Part shown: positions 1 through 8,365 of the stretch, one piece after another
Position numbering within the stretch: the stretch's first letter is position 1
How the letters are laid out: every line of letters starts with the position of its first letter
Assembly (NCBI GenBank): GCA_963831385.1
Contig: CAWHPW010000009.1
Coordinates: forward strand, 1 to 64,000
Direction: 5' to 3'
Origin: JACVRX01 sp963831385
Lineage (GTDB): Bacteria; Actinomycetota; Actinomycetes; Jiangellales; Jiangellaceae
Length of the DNA: 64,000 bases
Notes under the pieces: generated by a model
Database searches by the model: none
What the model was told of the DNA's origin: nothing
The model's input: only the letters and a program-made list of their open reading frames with translations
Program-made: the position numbers and the translations under genes

Positions 1-127
1 GAATTTCTGTGGACATGACGACAGCGTGCAGGGTTGACGCTGCGTCAAGGTCAAGCCCCGCGAGCAAGAAGCGCAGTCTGTTCAGGTTCCGGGGAGTGGC
101 GTCAAGGCTGATCCTGCGCTCGCTCAT
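1..127 (-). CDS. Partial hypothetical protein, N-terminus only
   Basis: An open frame starts at an ATG (complement of 125-127) and runs leftward out of the window with no stop, giving 42 residues that begin MSERRISLDATPRN. No domain can be recognised in so short a piece. The stretch is rich in Leu and Arg and may form an amphipathic helix. No strong Shine-Dalgarno is visible upstream. It is divergent from the DHFR-like gene at 229, and the roughly 100 bases between them would have to hold both promoters. It could be spurious, but nothing competes with it on the other strand. Confidence 0.4.
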   Translation of the reverse strand, partial: MSERRISLDATPRNLNRLRFLLAGLDLDAASTLHAVVMSTEI

Positions 128-228
128 CGGCAGTTCAGGGGCTAGGTGGCTAGGGGGTGTGCTTGTCTTTAGCAAGTAGCGCGGATCCAGAAGAGGTCCG
201 CGGCCGTTGTTCGACGAGGTGACACGAC

Positions 229-861
229 ATGAGGTTGACGACCACAACCAACATCTCGGTGGACGGCGTGATGCAGGGGTTGGGCGGACCTGACGAGGAT
301 CGCAGCGGCGGCTTCGACCGCGGCGGATGGGCCATACCCCTTCTCGACACCGAAGCCGGGGACTATCTCAACCAGGTCTACGACGGCGCGGCCGCGTTCC
401 TCTTTGGCCGGCGGACGTACGAGATCTTCGCCGGCTACTGGGGAGCGATGGCCGATCCGAGCACGAACCCGATTGCTGCCGCGCTGAACAGCCGGCCCAA
501 GTACGTGGCGTCGACCAGTCTCGCCGATCCGCAGTGGGCGGGCACGACTGTCCTGCACGGCGACGTCGCCACGGCCGTCGGTGATCTGAAGGCGCATCAC
601 GATGGCGAACTGCTGGTGCCCGGCAGCGGCGCCCTCGTCCGATGGCTGTTCGCCAACGACCTGGTCGACCAGCTCGACCTGGTCACCTATCCCGTCGTCG
701 TCGGCCAGGGCACACGGCTGTTCCCCGATTCCGGTCCAGACGTCGCGCTCGATCTGGTCAACTCGCGGACCACGTCCCGGGGCATCACCATCCAGACTTA
801 TCGGCCTCTCGGGCGTCCGGAGTACGCAACGTCCACTGTTGACCCCGAACACGTTTTCTAG
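229..861 (+). CDS. Dihydrofolate reductase family protein (RibD C-terminal fold)
   Basis: A 210-residue protein of the DHFR-like RibD C-terminal family, probably a cytoplasmic NADPH-dependent reductase of unknown substrate. The N-terminal strand with SVDG (residues 10-13), the central FGRRTYEIF block, the GSGALVRWL turn and the C-terminal LVTYPVVVGQGTRLFP block are typical of the family. The length is normal. The ATG follows an ACGAGG sequence at a workable distance. It stands alone, divergent from the partial gene at the left edge. A second member of the family lies at 17794-18339. These proteins are often stress-linked, but no substrate can be deduced. Confidence 0.85.
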   Translation: MRLTTTTNISVDGVMQGLGGPDEDRSGGFDRGGWAIPLLDTEAGDYLNQVYDGAAAFLFGRRTYEIFAGYWGAMADPSTNPIAAALNSRPKYVASTSLADPQWAGTTVLHGDVATAVGDLKAHHDGELLVPGSGALVRWLFANDLVDQLDLVTYPVVVGQGTRLFPDSGPDVALDLVNSRTTSRGITIQTYRPLGRPEYATSTVDPEHVF

Positions 862-1013
862 CTGCGCCGACACGGCTTGGTCGCTTGAACCGGCGGGGCA
901 TGGTCGTGCGCGCCGACGGCGGCATGTCAGTACCCCGAGACGGGCACACTATTCCGGTGAGCCTTCGAGTCGCTCGAAAGACGGAAGCCGAGGTTACGGC
1001 CCAGACTGATCAC

Positions 1014-1601
1014 ATGAGCGATTTGAAAGAGCCCAAGGTTGCACTGCGGCACTATCTCCAGTCCAATCGCGACGCGCTGCTGTGGAAGCTGGACGGCCTC
1101 GGCGAACGCGACCTCCGCATGCCCCGCACGCCCACCGGCACGAACCTCATCGGCATCGTCAAGCACATGGCCAACGTCGAGATCGGCTACTTCGCCGACA
1201 CCTTCGGCCGTGCATGGCCGACGCCCGACGAGCGGATCTCGGACGAGGATTTCGAGGCTGACCCGCAGGCCGACTGGTACGCGACCGAGAGCGAAACCTG
1301 CGACGGCATCATCGACCTCTACCGGCGAGTGTGGACCTTCGCCGACGCGACCATCGAGGAGCTGCCGCTCGACGCGCTCGGCCGAGTGCCATGGTGGGCA
1401 GAGGATCGCAACCCGGTCACCCTGGAACGCATCATGGTGCACGTCATCGTCGACCTGGCGCGACACGTCGGACACGCCGACATCCTCCGCGAACAGATCG
1501 ACGGCGCGGTCGGCCTCCGAGCGGAGGTCTCCAACCTCCCGGAGCAGCAGGACTGGCCTGCGTACGTCGCCAAACTAACCGCCCTCGCCGAACGGCTCTG
1601 A
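1014..1601 (+). CDS. DinB family protein (DUF664, possible mycothiol-dependent transferase)
   Basis: A 195-residue four-helix DinB/DUF664 protein. Recognisable parts are the early SNRDALLWKLDGL helix, the NLIGIVKHMANVEIGYF block carrying the first conserved His, and the C-terminal VHVIVDLARHVGHADILREQ block carrying the two others. This three-His arrangement binds a divalent metal in the family, whose studied members move bacillithiol or mycothiol onto electrophiles. The frame is open upstream to 885, but the ATG at 1014 begins the homologous region (MSDLKEPK) and is the better start. A frameshifted relative lies at 16016-16595. Confidence 0.85.
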   Translation: MSDLKEPKVALRHYLQSNRDALLWKLDGLGERDLRMPRTPTGTNLIGIVKHMANVEIGYFADTFGRAWPTPDERISDEDFEADPQADWYATESETCDGIIDLYRRVWTFADATIEELPLDALGRVPWWAEDRNPVTLERIMVHVIVDLARHVGHADILREQIDGAVGLRAEVSNLPEQQDWPAYVAKLTALAERL

Positions 1602-1690
1602 GCCGCCATCCGGCAGGTCAACCCGACACCGACCACAGCATCAAGCTTTGTTGACACTCGTCTGTCGTGCCTGCCTCCGTCTATGGACCG

Positions 1691-2548
1691 TTACTCGGCG
1701 GCGAGAGCACCGAGTGCCGGCCACGGTGGACCCTCGCGGAGCAAGATCAGGATGTCTCGGCCGTGTTGGTGCCCATTCGGGAACTCATCGCGGGCGTCCC
1801 ATCGCCATGCAGCGACCATCGCAAGAACAAGCCGCCGACACTCGTGGAGCAGGACTTGATCGACATCCGGATAGTGCGCGCTGACCTCGTCCGGCACGTG
1901 CGCAACATCGAATTCGATTGGCCCACGGCAGCACGTTTCGAAGTCGATGAAGAGCGGGCCGTCCTGCGCGCTGAGGACGTTGCCCGGATGCGGTTCGCCG
2001 TGCAGCAGTTGCTCGGCAGCGCCGCGGCTGTGGATCTTGCGACGCGCGCTCTGCAGCGTGCTTAGGAGCAGATCCCGGTCGGCCTCAGCGAGCGCGGGAG
2101 ATTCGTCTCGGTTCGCGACCAGCCGCAAAGCCCGTGCGACCCGTTCCATGAAGTGCGACGTCGCGATCTCGACGCTTCGCATCCCCGCGTGCAGGCGATT
2201 GAGCGCGTCTGCGTATACGGCTGGTGAGACCTGGTCAGGAGTCACCGCCTCGTAGTAGGTCCACAAGGTCACCGCGAAGCCGTCGCATTCATAGACACGC
2301 GGTTCGACTCGGGGCTCAAGCGCCGCGACGGGGCTCGCAATTGCAGCGAGATGCTGAGCGAGCTCGACCTCAAGCGCGGAGACCTCTTGCCCCGCCAGTG
2401 CTACTCGAGCGAAGACGTCACACGGAAAAAGACGTAGAGCAAGCTTGTTCGAATTGTGAATCACGACTGCCTCGTCGACTCGCAGGTCCAGCGCTACGGC
2501 CAGTGATGTCGCCGCGGCCACCGCACGCGAAACGAGCTCTGCCTCCAC
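1691..2548 (-). CDS. Aminoglycoside phosphotransferase-like (APH family) protein
   Basis: A 285-residue kinase-fold protein of the APH/choline kinase family, which phosphorylates small hydroxylated substrates. The catalytic loop HGEPHPGN (residues 183-190) and the metal-binding strand IDFE (201-204) are clear. The usual Brenner motif HGD reads HGE here, a conservative change that also occurs in some uncharacterised actinobacterial members. The N-lobe is short, which is usual in this subgroup. The substrate is unknown, and antibiotic resistance should not be assumed from the family name. It is transcribed leftward, downstream of and separate from the hydrolase gene at 2627-3487. Confidence 0.8.
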   Translation of the reverse strand: MEAELVSRAVAAATSLAVALDLRVDEAVVIHNSNKLALRLFPCDVFARVALAGQEVSALEVELAQHLAAIASPVAALEPRVEPRVYECDGFAVTLWTYYEAVTPDQVSPAVYADALNRLHAGMRSVEIATSHFMERVARALRLVANRDESPALAEADRDLLLSTLQSARRKIHSRGAAEQLLHGEPHPGNVLSAQDGPLFIDFETCCRGPIEFDVAHVPDEVSAHYPDVDQVLLHECRRLVLAMVAAWRWDARDEFPNGHQHGRDILILLREGPPWPALGALAAE

Positions 2549-2626
2549 CAGTGGATCCTGACATTCGTGGTGAAGAGGACGCCGGGTGCGCCGTGTTGCT
2601 CAACAACGCCTGTCCTACGCATCCGG

Positions 2627-3487
2627 CTAGCTGGCACCCAAACCCAGCTCGCGGGCGAGAAACGCGTCTCGGTCGAGCCTCGCCTGGTCGGTGAGTTGGT
2701 GGTCGGCGCGCTCGTAGAGCAGGACCTGGGCGTTCGGGCTGCTCGCAGCATAGGCGTCGCGCACTGCTTCAGGTACGAAGAAGTCCTCGCCGGCCCACTG
2801 AAACAGCACGTGCTTGCCGAGCCGGGCAGTGTGCTCGACCGGGTCGAGGCCCTCGAACAGCGCGAGGTAGTCGTCGTAGGCCTGTCCTTCGAGTCCAAGC
2901 CAGAAGAGCGCGAACCAGTTGCCCCACGTGGCGTCCGGCGCCTCCAGCACGAGAGTGTCGACGCGGTGGTCCCGGTCGGCTACTAGCGCGCCGTACATGG
3001 CGCCGTAGTCGTGCCCGACGATGGCGATTCGCGAGCGGTCCACGGCGCGTGTCGCGACAAGCCGGTCGAGCGCCGCTTGCATCGCTTCGACCTGCTGTGT
3101 CACAAGCGTCACGTCGTTCGTCGTGCCGTCGGGGTCCGGCACCCATGGGAAGTAGCCCTGCGGCAGTACGGATACGACGCCTTGACCGGCGAGTGTGATG
3201 GCCTCGGCAAGGTATTCGGTCCGGTCGTTGTGGATCTGGCCGAGCCAGTGCAGCCACAGGATTCCAGCTTGCGAGTGCGGGGCGAGCCGACCGGCCGGCC
3301 GCACCACGTACGCGTCGATCGCCGATTGGTGTGGCACCCGAATCTTCACGTCGGTGACGACAACGCCCTGAGTTGGCGTCTCCGTCGCCGTAGACGCGCC
3401 GGTCTCCGGCTGCCCCATTGCCGTGACCACCGGCCCCGCCAGCACCGCTGTAGCCACGAGTGCCACCAAACCCGCTCGTAGTCTCAT
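2627..3487 (-). CDS. Secreted alpha/beta hydrolase with GHDYG elbow
   Basis: A 286-residue protein with an N-terminal signal peptide (MRLRAGLVALVATAVLAG) followed by an alpha/beta-hydrolase domain. The nucleophile elbow reads GHDYG at residues 158-162, so Asp sits where most esterases have Ser and dienelactone hydrolases have Cys. Asp nucleophiles are known in haloalkane dehalogenases and epoxide hydrolases. An acid in EDFFVPE and a His in ERADHQLTD could complete a triad. The open frame extends to 3544, but the ATG at 3487 starts directly at the signal peptide. The substrate is unknown and the mature protein is probably extracytoplasmic. Confidence 0.75.
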   Translation of the reverse strand: MRLRAGLVALVATAVLAGPVVTAMGQPETGASTATETPTQGVVVTDVKIRVPHQSAIDAYVVRPAGRLAPHSQAGILWLHWLGQIHNDRTEYLAEAITLAGQGVVSVLPQGYFPWVPDPDGTTNDVTLVTQQVEAMQAALDRLVATRAVDRSRIAIVGHDYGAMYGALVADRDHRVDTLVLEAPDATWGNWFALFWLGLEGQAYDDYLALFEGLDPVEHTARLGKHVLFQWAGEDFFVPEAVRDAYAASSPNAQVLLYERADHQLTDQARLDRDAFLARELGLGAS

Positions 3488-3602
3488 GAGCCCTCCGTCA
3501 GTTGTTCGAGAACCTATGGAGCTGACGCTACGAGTCGGTATCATGAGCCGTCAAGCAACTGACGCAAGGTGACGGCTGGATCGTGATCTGGCAGGAGACA
3601 GC

Positions 3603-4172
3603 GTGAGCGCAGGCTTCCCCGATGACTGGCTATCGCGGGCGAACACCGCCACAGACCTGGACCTCGCCGTGCTCATGGTCAACACCGTCGACCTGCTGGA
3701 AGACCCGCCCGACCGGCTGTCCGACTTGACCTGGCTCACCAGCGCGTACGAGCAGGTGGGGCATGCCGCGTTGGCGGCGGACCTTTCCGACGTCGACCTG
3801 CCGCGGCTGCAAGACCTGCGATACGGGCTGCGCGTCGCGTTCGATGCATCCGACGTGGCCACCGCCGCGGCGGCACTGAATCCGATGCTCGAGTCTGCGC
3901 GGGCGGTGTTCGTGCTGGTAGCGCACGGTGATGCGGCCGATTTCTTGGTGGACCCGTCCCGGCGCGGGGTCGACGCACTGGAGGCCAGACTGCCGGCGGC
4001 CGTCGCACATCACGTCGCCCAGCACGGCGTGGATCGGCTGGGCGTATGCATGGGCGATCCGTGCCGGTGCGCCTTCGTGGACCGAACTCGGGCGGGCACC
4101 CGGCGCTACTGCTGCACGTGGTGCAACGACCGCACAGCGGCCCGGGCGTACCGCGCCCGCCGCCGGGCTTGA
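3603..4172 (+). CDS. ABATE/CGNR zinc-finger domain transcriptional regulator
   Basis: A 189-residue protein with an N-terminal ABATE-type helical sensor domain and a C-terminal CGNR-type zinc finger. The C-terminus carries CMGDPCRCAFVD followed by YCCTWCNDRTAARAYRAR. The family signature CGNR reads CNDR here, but the flanking cysteines and the basic DNA-binding tail are intact. Such proteins are thought to be ligand-responsive regulators. The GTG start at 3603 is preceded by CAGGAGA (3592-3598). It is divergent from the secreted hydrolase at 2627-3487 and may control it, although no operator was identified. Confidence 0.75.
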   Translation: MSAGFPDDWLSRANTATDLDLAVLMVNTVDLLEDPPDRLSDLTWLTSAYEQVGHAALAADLSDVDLPRLQDLRYGLRVAFDASDVATAAAALNPMLESARAVFVLVAHGDAADFLVDPSRRGVDALEARLPAAVAHHVAQHGVDRLGVCMGDPCRCAFVDRTRAGTRRYCCTWCNDRTAARAYRARRRA

Positions 4173-4480
4173 CCCGGTGCCAGGCCCACCGTGGGCGTCA
4201 ACCCGTCACCGGGAGCCGTCGAGCACAACCCGGGCCGCAGGCTACCGTTGCGGGAACATGTGTCCGTTGAGCTTCTCGTTCGCCTCGCTCTGCGACCTCT
4301 CAGCCGGGGCCGGCGTTGTCTCGCACAAGGTGCCCGGCAGGCCGAACATCGTCACCGTCTGGCCGCCTACGCTCGCGGCCGGCGGCGTCGAGGTGACCGA
4401 CCGCGCCTCTAGTGAGCGGTCGGTACGGCCGATGCGGGACGTCGAGGCCGCGCTGCGCGGTGCGGCCTAGGAGCGCACCG
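4173..4480 (+). other. Gene-poor stretch with a possible coding relic
   Basis: About 300 bases between the CGNR regulator and the YciI gene hold no convincing gene. One + strand frame stays open from inside the preceding gene to a stop at 4468-4470, and its last 30 or so residues (ending VEAALRGAA) look more protein-like than the arginine-rich readings of the other frames. No start codon, ribosome site or recognisable domain supports it. It may be the eroded 3' end of a lost gene. Confidence 0.3.
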
Positions 4481-4864
4481 ATGTCACGCGATGCCAACAT
4501 TCCCGACGCGTTCGACGTCTACACGGTGGTGGTCCTGCGGCGGCCGGCCGATGCGCCGCAGATGTCGGAGGAGAAGCTCGAAGCACTGCAGGCACGCCAC
4601 CTCGCCTACCGCGCCGAGTTGAGTCGGCGGGGCGCGGTGGTCGTGAACGGGCCGTTCGACGAGCAGACCGACCCGTCGTATCGCGGGATGTCGATCTTCG
4701 CCTGCGGCGCCGCCGAGGCGGCACGGCTTTCGGACGGCGACCCATCCGTCGTGGCGGGTCGGCTCGCCTACGACGTGATGGAGTGGTGGGTCCGCGCCAG
4801 CTCGCTCGCCTTCCCGCTCACCGACCGCCCGGTCGGCGACCGCCGCTCGATGCCCGACGACTGA
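4481..4864 (+). CDS. YciI-related domain protein
   Basis: A 127-residue protein of the YciI/YCII fold, a ferredoxin-like dimeric alpha/beta barrel. Family marks are the strand YTVVVLRRP near residue 14, the helix EALQARHLAYRAELSRRG, the strand VVVNGPF and the IFACGAAEAARL block before a C-terminal VMEWWV strand. It lacks the DGPF signature of the three sigma-linked paralogues in this window and is not next to a sigma factor. The frame is open from 4412, but the ATG at 4481 gives the normal family length. The function of the family is poorly defined. Confidence 0.8.
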   Translation: MSRDANIPDAFDVYTVVVLRRPADAPQMSEEKLEALQARHLAYRAELSRRGAVVVNGPFDEQTDPSYRGMSIFACGAAEAARLSDGDPSVVAGRLAYDVMEWWVRASSLAFPLTDRPVGDRRSMPDD

Positions 4865-5034
4865 CGCACCGCAGTCGACTGGGCGAAGGCCACGAGCGCT
4901 CGGCAACACGTCAATGCCTTCAATACGGGTGGCATGAGCGGACATGTGATGCCGTCGAGAATCGCCGGATGTAGCCAGAAACCCACGGGCGGGGAGCGGT
5001 GAGATGCGGCTGCTGTTGACGTATGACTCGCACT

Positions 5035-5514
5035 CTAGAGGGGGTCCGAAACTCCCACCGGTGGACCGACGAACTCGACCCAGTTGGCGTGCCCGACGGC
5101 GGCAAGCCTGTCCGGATCCACGGGGCCGGGCAGCAATTCGGCGAACTGCTCGAAGAACCGCTCCAATCCCGATGGTGTAGTGATCACCAGCAGCCGGCCT
5201 GGCGCGTCACCGATGTTTTGGAAGCAGTGCGGGGTGCCACGCGGCCCGAAGGCCATGCCGCCCGTCGACGCCTGGAGCATGGCGTCACCCGCCTTGAACC
5301 GGAACTCGCCCTCGATGACATACCACAGCTCGTCCTCACGGAGGTGCGCGTGCAGCGCCGGTCCATGCTTCGGTCCTATCACGAACTCGATTACCGTCAG
5401 CGAGCCGTTCGTCTTCTCGGTGTCCGCCTTGACGGTTACGGAGTCACCGGTGGGTGTCTCCAAGGCCCTGCCTTCGCCGGACTGCACGGCAAATGGCGGG
5501 ATAGACCTCGACAT
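5035..5514 (-). CDS. Cupin domain protein
   Basis: A 159-residue single-domain cupin. Metal ligands of cupin motif 1 are visible in GPALHAHLREDELWYVIEGE (two His, one Glu), and motif 2 is represented by GTPHCFQNIG. The Asn or Gln in motif 2 is common in metal-binding cupins. The frame is open to 5559, but the ATG at 5514 is preceded on its strand by a near-perfect Shine-Dalgarno, GAAAGGAGGCACA, which fixes the start. The role cannot be deduced; small cupins include isomerases, dioxygenases and sugar-binding proteins. It is divergent from the DUF899 gene at 5732. Confidence 0.85.
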   Translation of the reverse strand: MSRSIPPFAVQSGEGRALETPTGDSVTVKADTEKTNGSLTVIEFVIGPKHGPALHAHLREDELWYVIEGEFRFKAGDAMLQASTGGMAFGPRGTPHCFQNIGDAPGRLLVITTPSGLERFFEQFAELLPGPVDPDRLAAVGHANWVEFVGPPVGVSDPL

Positions 5515-5731
5515 TGTGCCTCCTTTCGACAACCACGCGATGCCCCAGTGCCCGGGCATCGCCTCGCCCTTCCCTGGCGGAGGCAGGCTTGGAACGAGGA
5601 ACGCTCCGGCTCGTCGAGATTCAGGCCGACGCGTAACTTGGCGCCGTGCCCCTGAACGACGAGCAGCAGACTAGGACACTGACCACAGACTGGGCAGCGG
5701 CAGGTCAACGAGTGGCTGAAGGAGACAACGA

Positions 5732-6424
5732 ATGAAGACACCCCCGATCGTCTCTCCGCAGGAGTGGGATGAAGCCCGGGAGCGACTGCTGGTGAAGGAG
5801 AAAGAACTCACCCGGGCGCGCGACGCGATGGCGGCCCAACGCCGGCGTATGCCATGGATGGCTGTGGATAAGGACTACCGCTTCGAAGGGCCGACTGGGT
5901 CTGCAAGCCTGCTCGACCTATTCGAGGGCCGCCGCCAGCTGATCGTCTACCGCGCCTTCTACGGGCCGGAGGTCACTACTTACGCTGAGGGCGGCGCGTA
6001 CCCGGAGCGGGCCTGCGTTGGCTGCTCGTTCCTCGCCGACCAGGTAGCGGATCCGGCACACCTGAATGCCCGCGACACCACGCTGGCGTTCGCATCGCGG
6101 GCCCCGCAGGCGAACATTGAGCGCCTGAAGGCGCGGATGGGCTGGGAGTCGATCCCGTGGTACACGCTGACGGACGATTTTGACGCCGACTTCGGTGTGG
6201 ACGAGTGGCATGGCACCAACGCCTTTATCCGCGACGACGATCGCGTGTTTCGCACCTATTTCGTCGACAGCCGCGGCGACGAGGCGATGGGAAGCACCTG
6301 GAGCTACCTCGACGTCACCGCGCTCGGTCGCCAGGAGGAGTGGGAGGACTCGCCGGAGGGCTATCCCCAGACCCCGTCATACCAGTGGTGGAACTACCAC
6401 GACGCATACGGACAGGGCGCGTAA
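5732..6424 (+). CDS. DUF899 family thioredoxin-like protein
   Basis: A 230-residue DUF899 protein, a thioredoxin-fold family often annotated as predicted dithiol-disulfide oxidoreductases. It has the diagnostic LTRARDAMAAQRRRMPW helix near residue 26, the LIVYRAFYGPE strand, and a cysteine pair in ERACVGCSFLADQV. The C-terminal YQWWNYHDAYG ending is also typical. The ATG at 5732 is preceded by GAAGGAGACAACGA, a strong ribosome site. It is divergent from the cupin gene, with about 200 bases between them. The substrate is unknown. Confidence 0.9.
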   Translation: MKTPPIVSPQEWDEARERLLVKEKELTRARDAMAAQRRRMPWMAVDKDYRFEGPTGSASLLDLFEGRRQLIVYRAFYGPEVTTYAEGGAYPERACVGCSFLADQVADPAHLNARDTTLAFASRAPQANIERLKARMGWESIPWYTLTDDFDADFGVDEWHGTNAFIRDDDRVFRTYFVDSRGDEAMGSTWSYLDVTALGRQEEWEDSPEGYPQTPSYQWWNYHDAYGQGA

Positions 6425-6534
6425 TCGCACATTTCGGAGGCGTGCCGCCTGAGGAGCCGCTGCCGCCATTGGTGAGCGGAGGACGTTCGTCGCCAGTGGC
6501 GGGCACACGATTGCATGACCGACGAGCCTGCGGG

Positions 6535-6873
6535 CTATCCCCGGGCCTCTCCGAGCGCGGGCCGCGGCGATGGATTCTTCCTGTCGGCGAGCGCCTCGCC
6601 CGTCGCGGCTGTGCGCAACTCGTCGGCGAGCTCGGCTCCCGCGCCCGATAGCCGGTACAGGTGCCGGGCCGGTCGCCCTGCCGGAGGATCCGTCTCCCAG
6701 GTTGTCTCCACCTGCCCACGCTCGTGCAACCGCATGAGTATCGGGTAGATGGTGCCGGCCTTGAGGTCGAGCTGCTTGCACAGGTCGTAACCGTGGCGCC
6801 AGCCCGACGTGTTGTCGGCCAGGGCCAGCACCACGGCGACGGTCTGCGCGGAGGGGCGGCGAGTGCGCTTCAT
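6535..6873 (-). CDS. PadR family transcriptional regulator
   Basis: A 112-residue PadR-type winged-helix regulator. The helix-turn-helix and wing are visible in GYDLCKQLDLKAGTIYPILMRLHERGQVE, followed by the wing PAGRPARHLYRLSGAG. PadR proteins usually repress an adjacent transporter or detoxification gene and respond to small aromatic or cationic ligands. Its ATG overlaps the stop of the membrane-protein gene upstream (6870-8279) by four bases on the same strand. The two are therefore co-transcribed, with the regulator second. Autoregulation from the promoter upstream of 8279 is likely. Confidence 0.88.
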   Translation of the reverse strand: MKRTRRPSAQTVAVVLALADNTSGWRHGYDLCKQLDLKAGTIYPILMRLHERGQVETTWETDPPAGRPARHLYRLSGAGAELADELRTAATGEALADRKNPSPRPALGEARG

Positions 6874-8279
6874 GAGTCCATCTCGATCGAGATCGATTTG
6901 CTGGACAGGAGGGGGGACGGGGAGACCTCCCGAGCGGGTTGCGGATCGTCGGCGCGTCTCCGGGCGACCAGCGCCCCCATCGCGGCGGCCAGGAGCATCG
7001 ACTGCAGACCGTAGGCGAGATTCCCGAGAACGAACTCGGGCCGCAGGAGATCGAGCACTGCCGCCTGGGCGCTGGGCGGGACCGCATCACCCGTCGTGAG
7101 GTACCCGGCCCGGCGCTCTGCCCAGACGACCGCCTCGGAGATGCCGACGGCGTATGAGGCAACGAAGGCAGCGAGCAGCGCCAGGGTCCCGCCCTGGAGG
7201 CCGTCCCGGAACGAGCGGTGGCGCAGTGCGATCGCGAGGGTCGCGACGAACACAACGACAGCAACCCCGGAGCCGTGGGCCGACAAAATCCCGCCGGCGC
7301 CGTCGGCGAGCGAGGCGCGGGAGGCGGCGTACGTCCCGACGGCGGCGAGACCCGCCGCGCCGATCGCGACGAGCCACATCGCGGGGTCCGGCCCGAGCCG
7401 CAGCGCGGACGCGGTGCAGCCGAGAGCGAAGCGACGCCGTTCGCCGCGCTCGTCAACGTTCGCGAGCTCGGCACGCATCGCGGCGGCCCAGGCGCGGTCG
7501 CCGCCGCGTAGACCGGCGGTCGCAATCTGGAGCAACCGGTCCCATCCGTCCGGTCCGCGTCGGGATAGCTCCACGCTCCGTGCCCCGAGCGCGGCGCCCA
7601 GGACGGGCCAAGGCAACGCGAGCAGCAGGTTGGCGAAGAGCAGATCGAACGGGAAAAGGAGGTCGCCCGGGCCCAGGTTCCAACCGGAGGGGTACGAACC
7701 GGGGTCCGCGCGATAGGCGTGCCGCTCCGGCAGATACACGGCGAGGTAGCCAGCGGTGAACGCCACGAGGGTGACCACCCCGGCAACCATGCCGCCGTGG
7801 AACGATCGCCGTGAGCCCGCGACGACTCCGGCTACGCCGAGCACGAGCAGCTGCACGCCGACGACGGCAAGGACGGCCAGAGAAATCCATAGGAAGGAGT
7901 CGCCCCAGCTCCGCGCCGCGGCGGTGAGGTAGACGCGCAAGACGAGGAACGTGCTGCCGGCGGTGAGCACCAGGAGGGCGAGCAGAAGCTGCCACATGGG
8001 CCGGGCGACGCTGGCGAGGAGCGCTGTACGAACCCGCTGCTGGCGGCCGCCGAGCCGAAGCGCAGCGGCGAGTCGGTGGGCGACGAGGGCGATGGGGACC
8101 ACAAGCCATGCGAAGGCAAGCATGACGGTCAGCAGCAGGGCGGGCACGACTTCCCAGGCCTTGAGTTCGAGGTCGGGGCTTCCGGCCAACGACCACCAGA
8201 CCAGCGCACCGGTCCCCGCTACTGCGACGAGCGCCGCGCACCATCCGAAGGTGCGGAGGCTCCATTTCGATGGCCTCAC
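6870..8279 (-). CDS. Multi-pass membrane protein paired with PadR
   Basis: A 469-residue integral membrane protein with roughly ten hydrophobic segments. The first is TFGWCAALVAVAGTGALVWW near the N-terminus. The last lies around LANLAYGLQSMLLAAAMGALVA. A cytoplasmic loop around residues 250-290 contains LANVDERGERRRFALGC, a pattern typical of uncharacterised membrane proteins encoded next to PadR regulators. No catalytic or transport motif is recognised. The GTG start at 8279 is inferred from the ORF limit and the hydrophobic N-terminus. It is translationally coupled to the PadR gene by a four-base overlap. Confidence 0.75.
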   Translation of the reverse strand: MRPSKWSLRTFGWCAALVAVAGTGALVWWSLAGSPDLELKAWEVVPALLLTVMLAFAWLVVPIALVAHRLAAALRLGGRQQRVRTALLASVARPMWQLLLALLVLTAGSTFLVLRVYLTAAARSWGDSFLWISLAVLAVVGVQLLVLGVAGVVAGSRRSFHGGMVAGVVTLVAFTAGYLAVYLPERHAYRADPGSYPSGWNLGPGDLLFPFDLLFANLLLALPWPVLGAALGARSVELSRRGPDGWDRLLQIATAGLRGGDRAWAAAMRAELANVDERGERRRFALGCTASALRLGPDPAMWLVAIGAAGLAAVGTYAASRASLADGAGGILSAHGSGVAVVVFVATLAIALRHRSFRDGLQGGTLALLAAFVASYAVGISEAVVWAERRAGYLTTGDAVPPSAQAAVLDLLRPEFVLGNLAYGLQSMLLAAAMGALVARRRADDPQPAREVSPSPLLSSKSISIEMDS

Positions 8280-8290
8280 ACTGAAAGTCT

Positions 8291-8298
8291 ATCTAGAT
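8291..8298. promoter_or_regulatory. Palindrome upstream of membrane-protein/PadR pair
   Basis: The perfect eight-base palindrome ATCTAGAT lies about 12 bases upstream of the GTG at 8279. It shares its CTAG core with the longer palindrome upstream of the second PadR gene (14115-14133). It is a plausible half of a PadR operator, but it is short. Confidence 0.3.
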
Positions 8299-8365
8299 CG
8301 AGTTATCGTGCCAAGGACCGTCGGCGAGAGTCCTGAGGCTCAGGGTTCTTTCGTCCAGGGTCTTC

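Noticed and set aside
5005..5110. Short + strand frame starting MRLLLTYDSH, reminiscent of a glycosyltransferase N-terminus
   Set aside because: Similarity ends after about ten residues and the frame runs antisense through the cupin gene.
6938..7760. Several long + strand frames opposite the PadR-linked membrane gene
   Set aside because: They are strongly Arg/Pro/Ala-biased, lack ribosome sites and have no domain; they are antisense shadows of GC-rich coding DNA.
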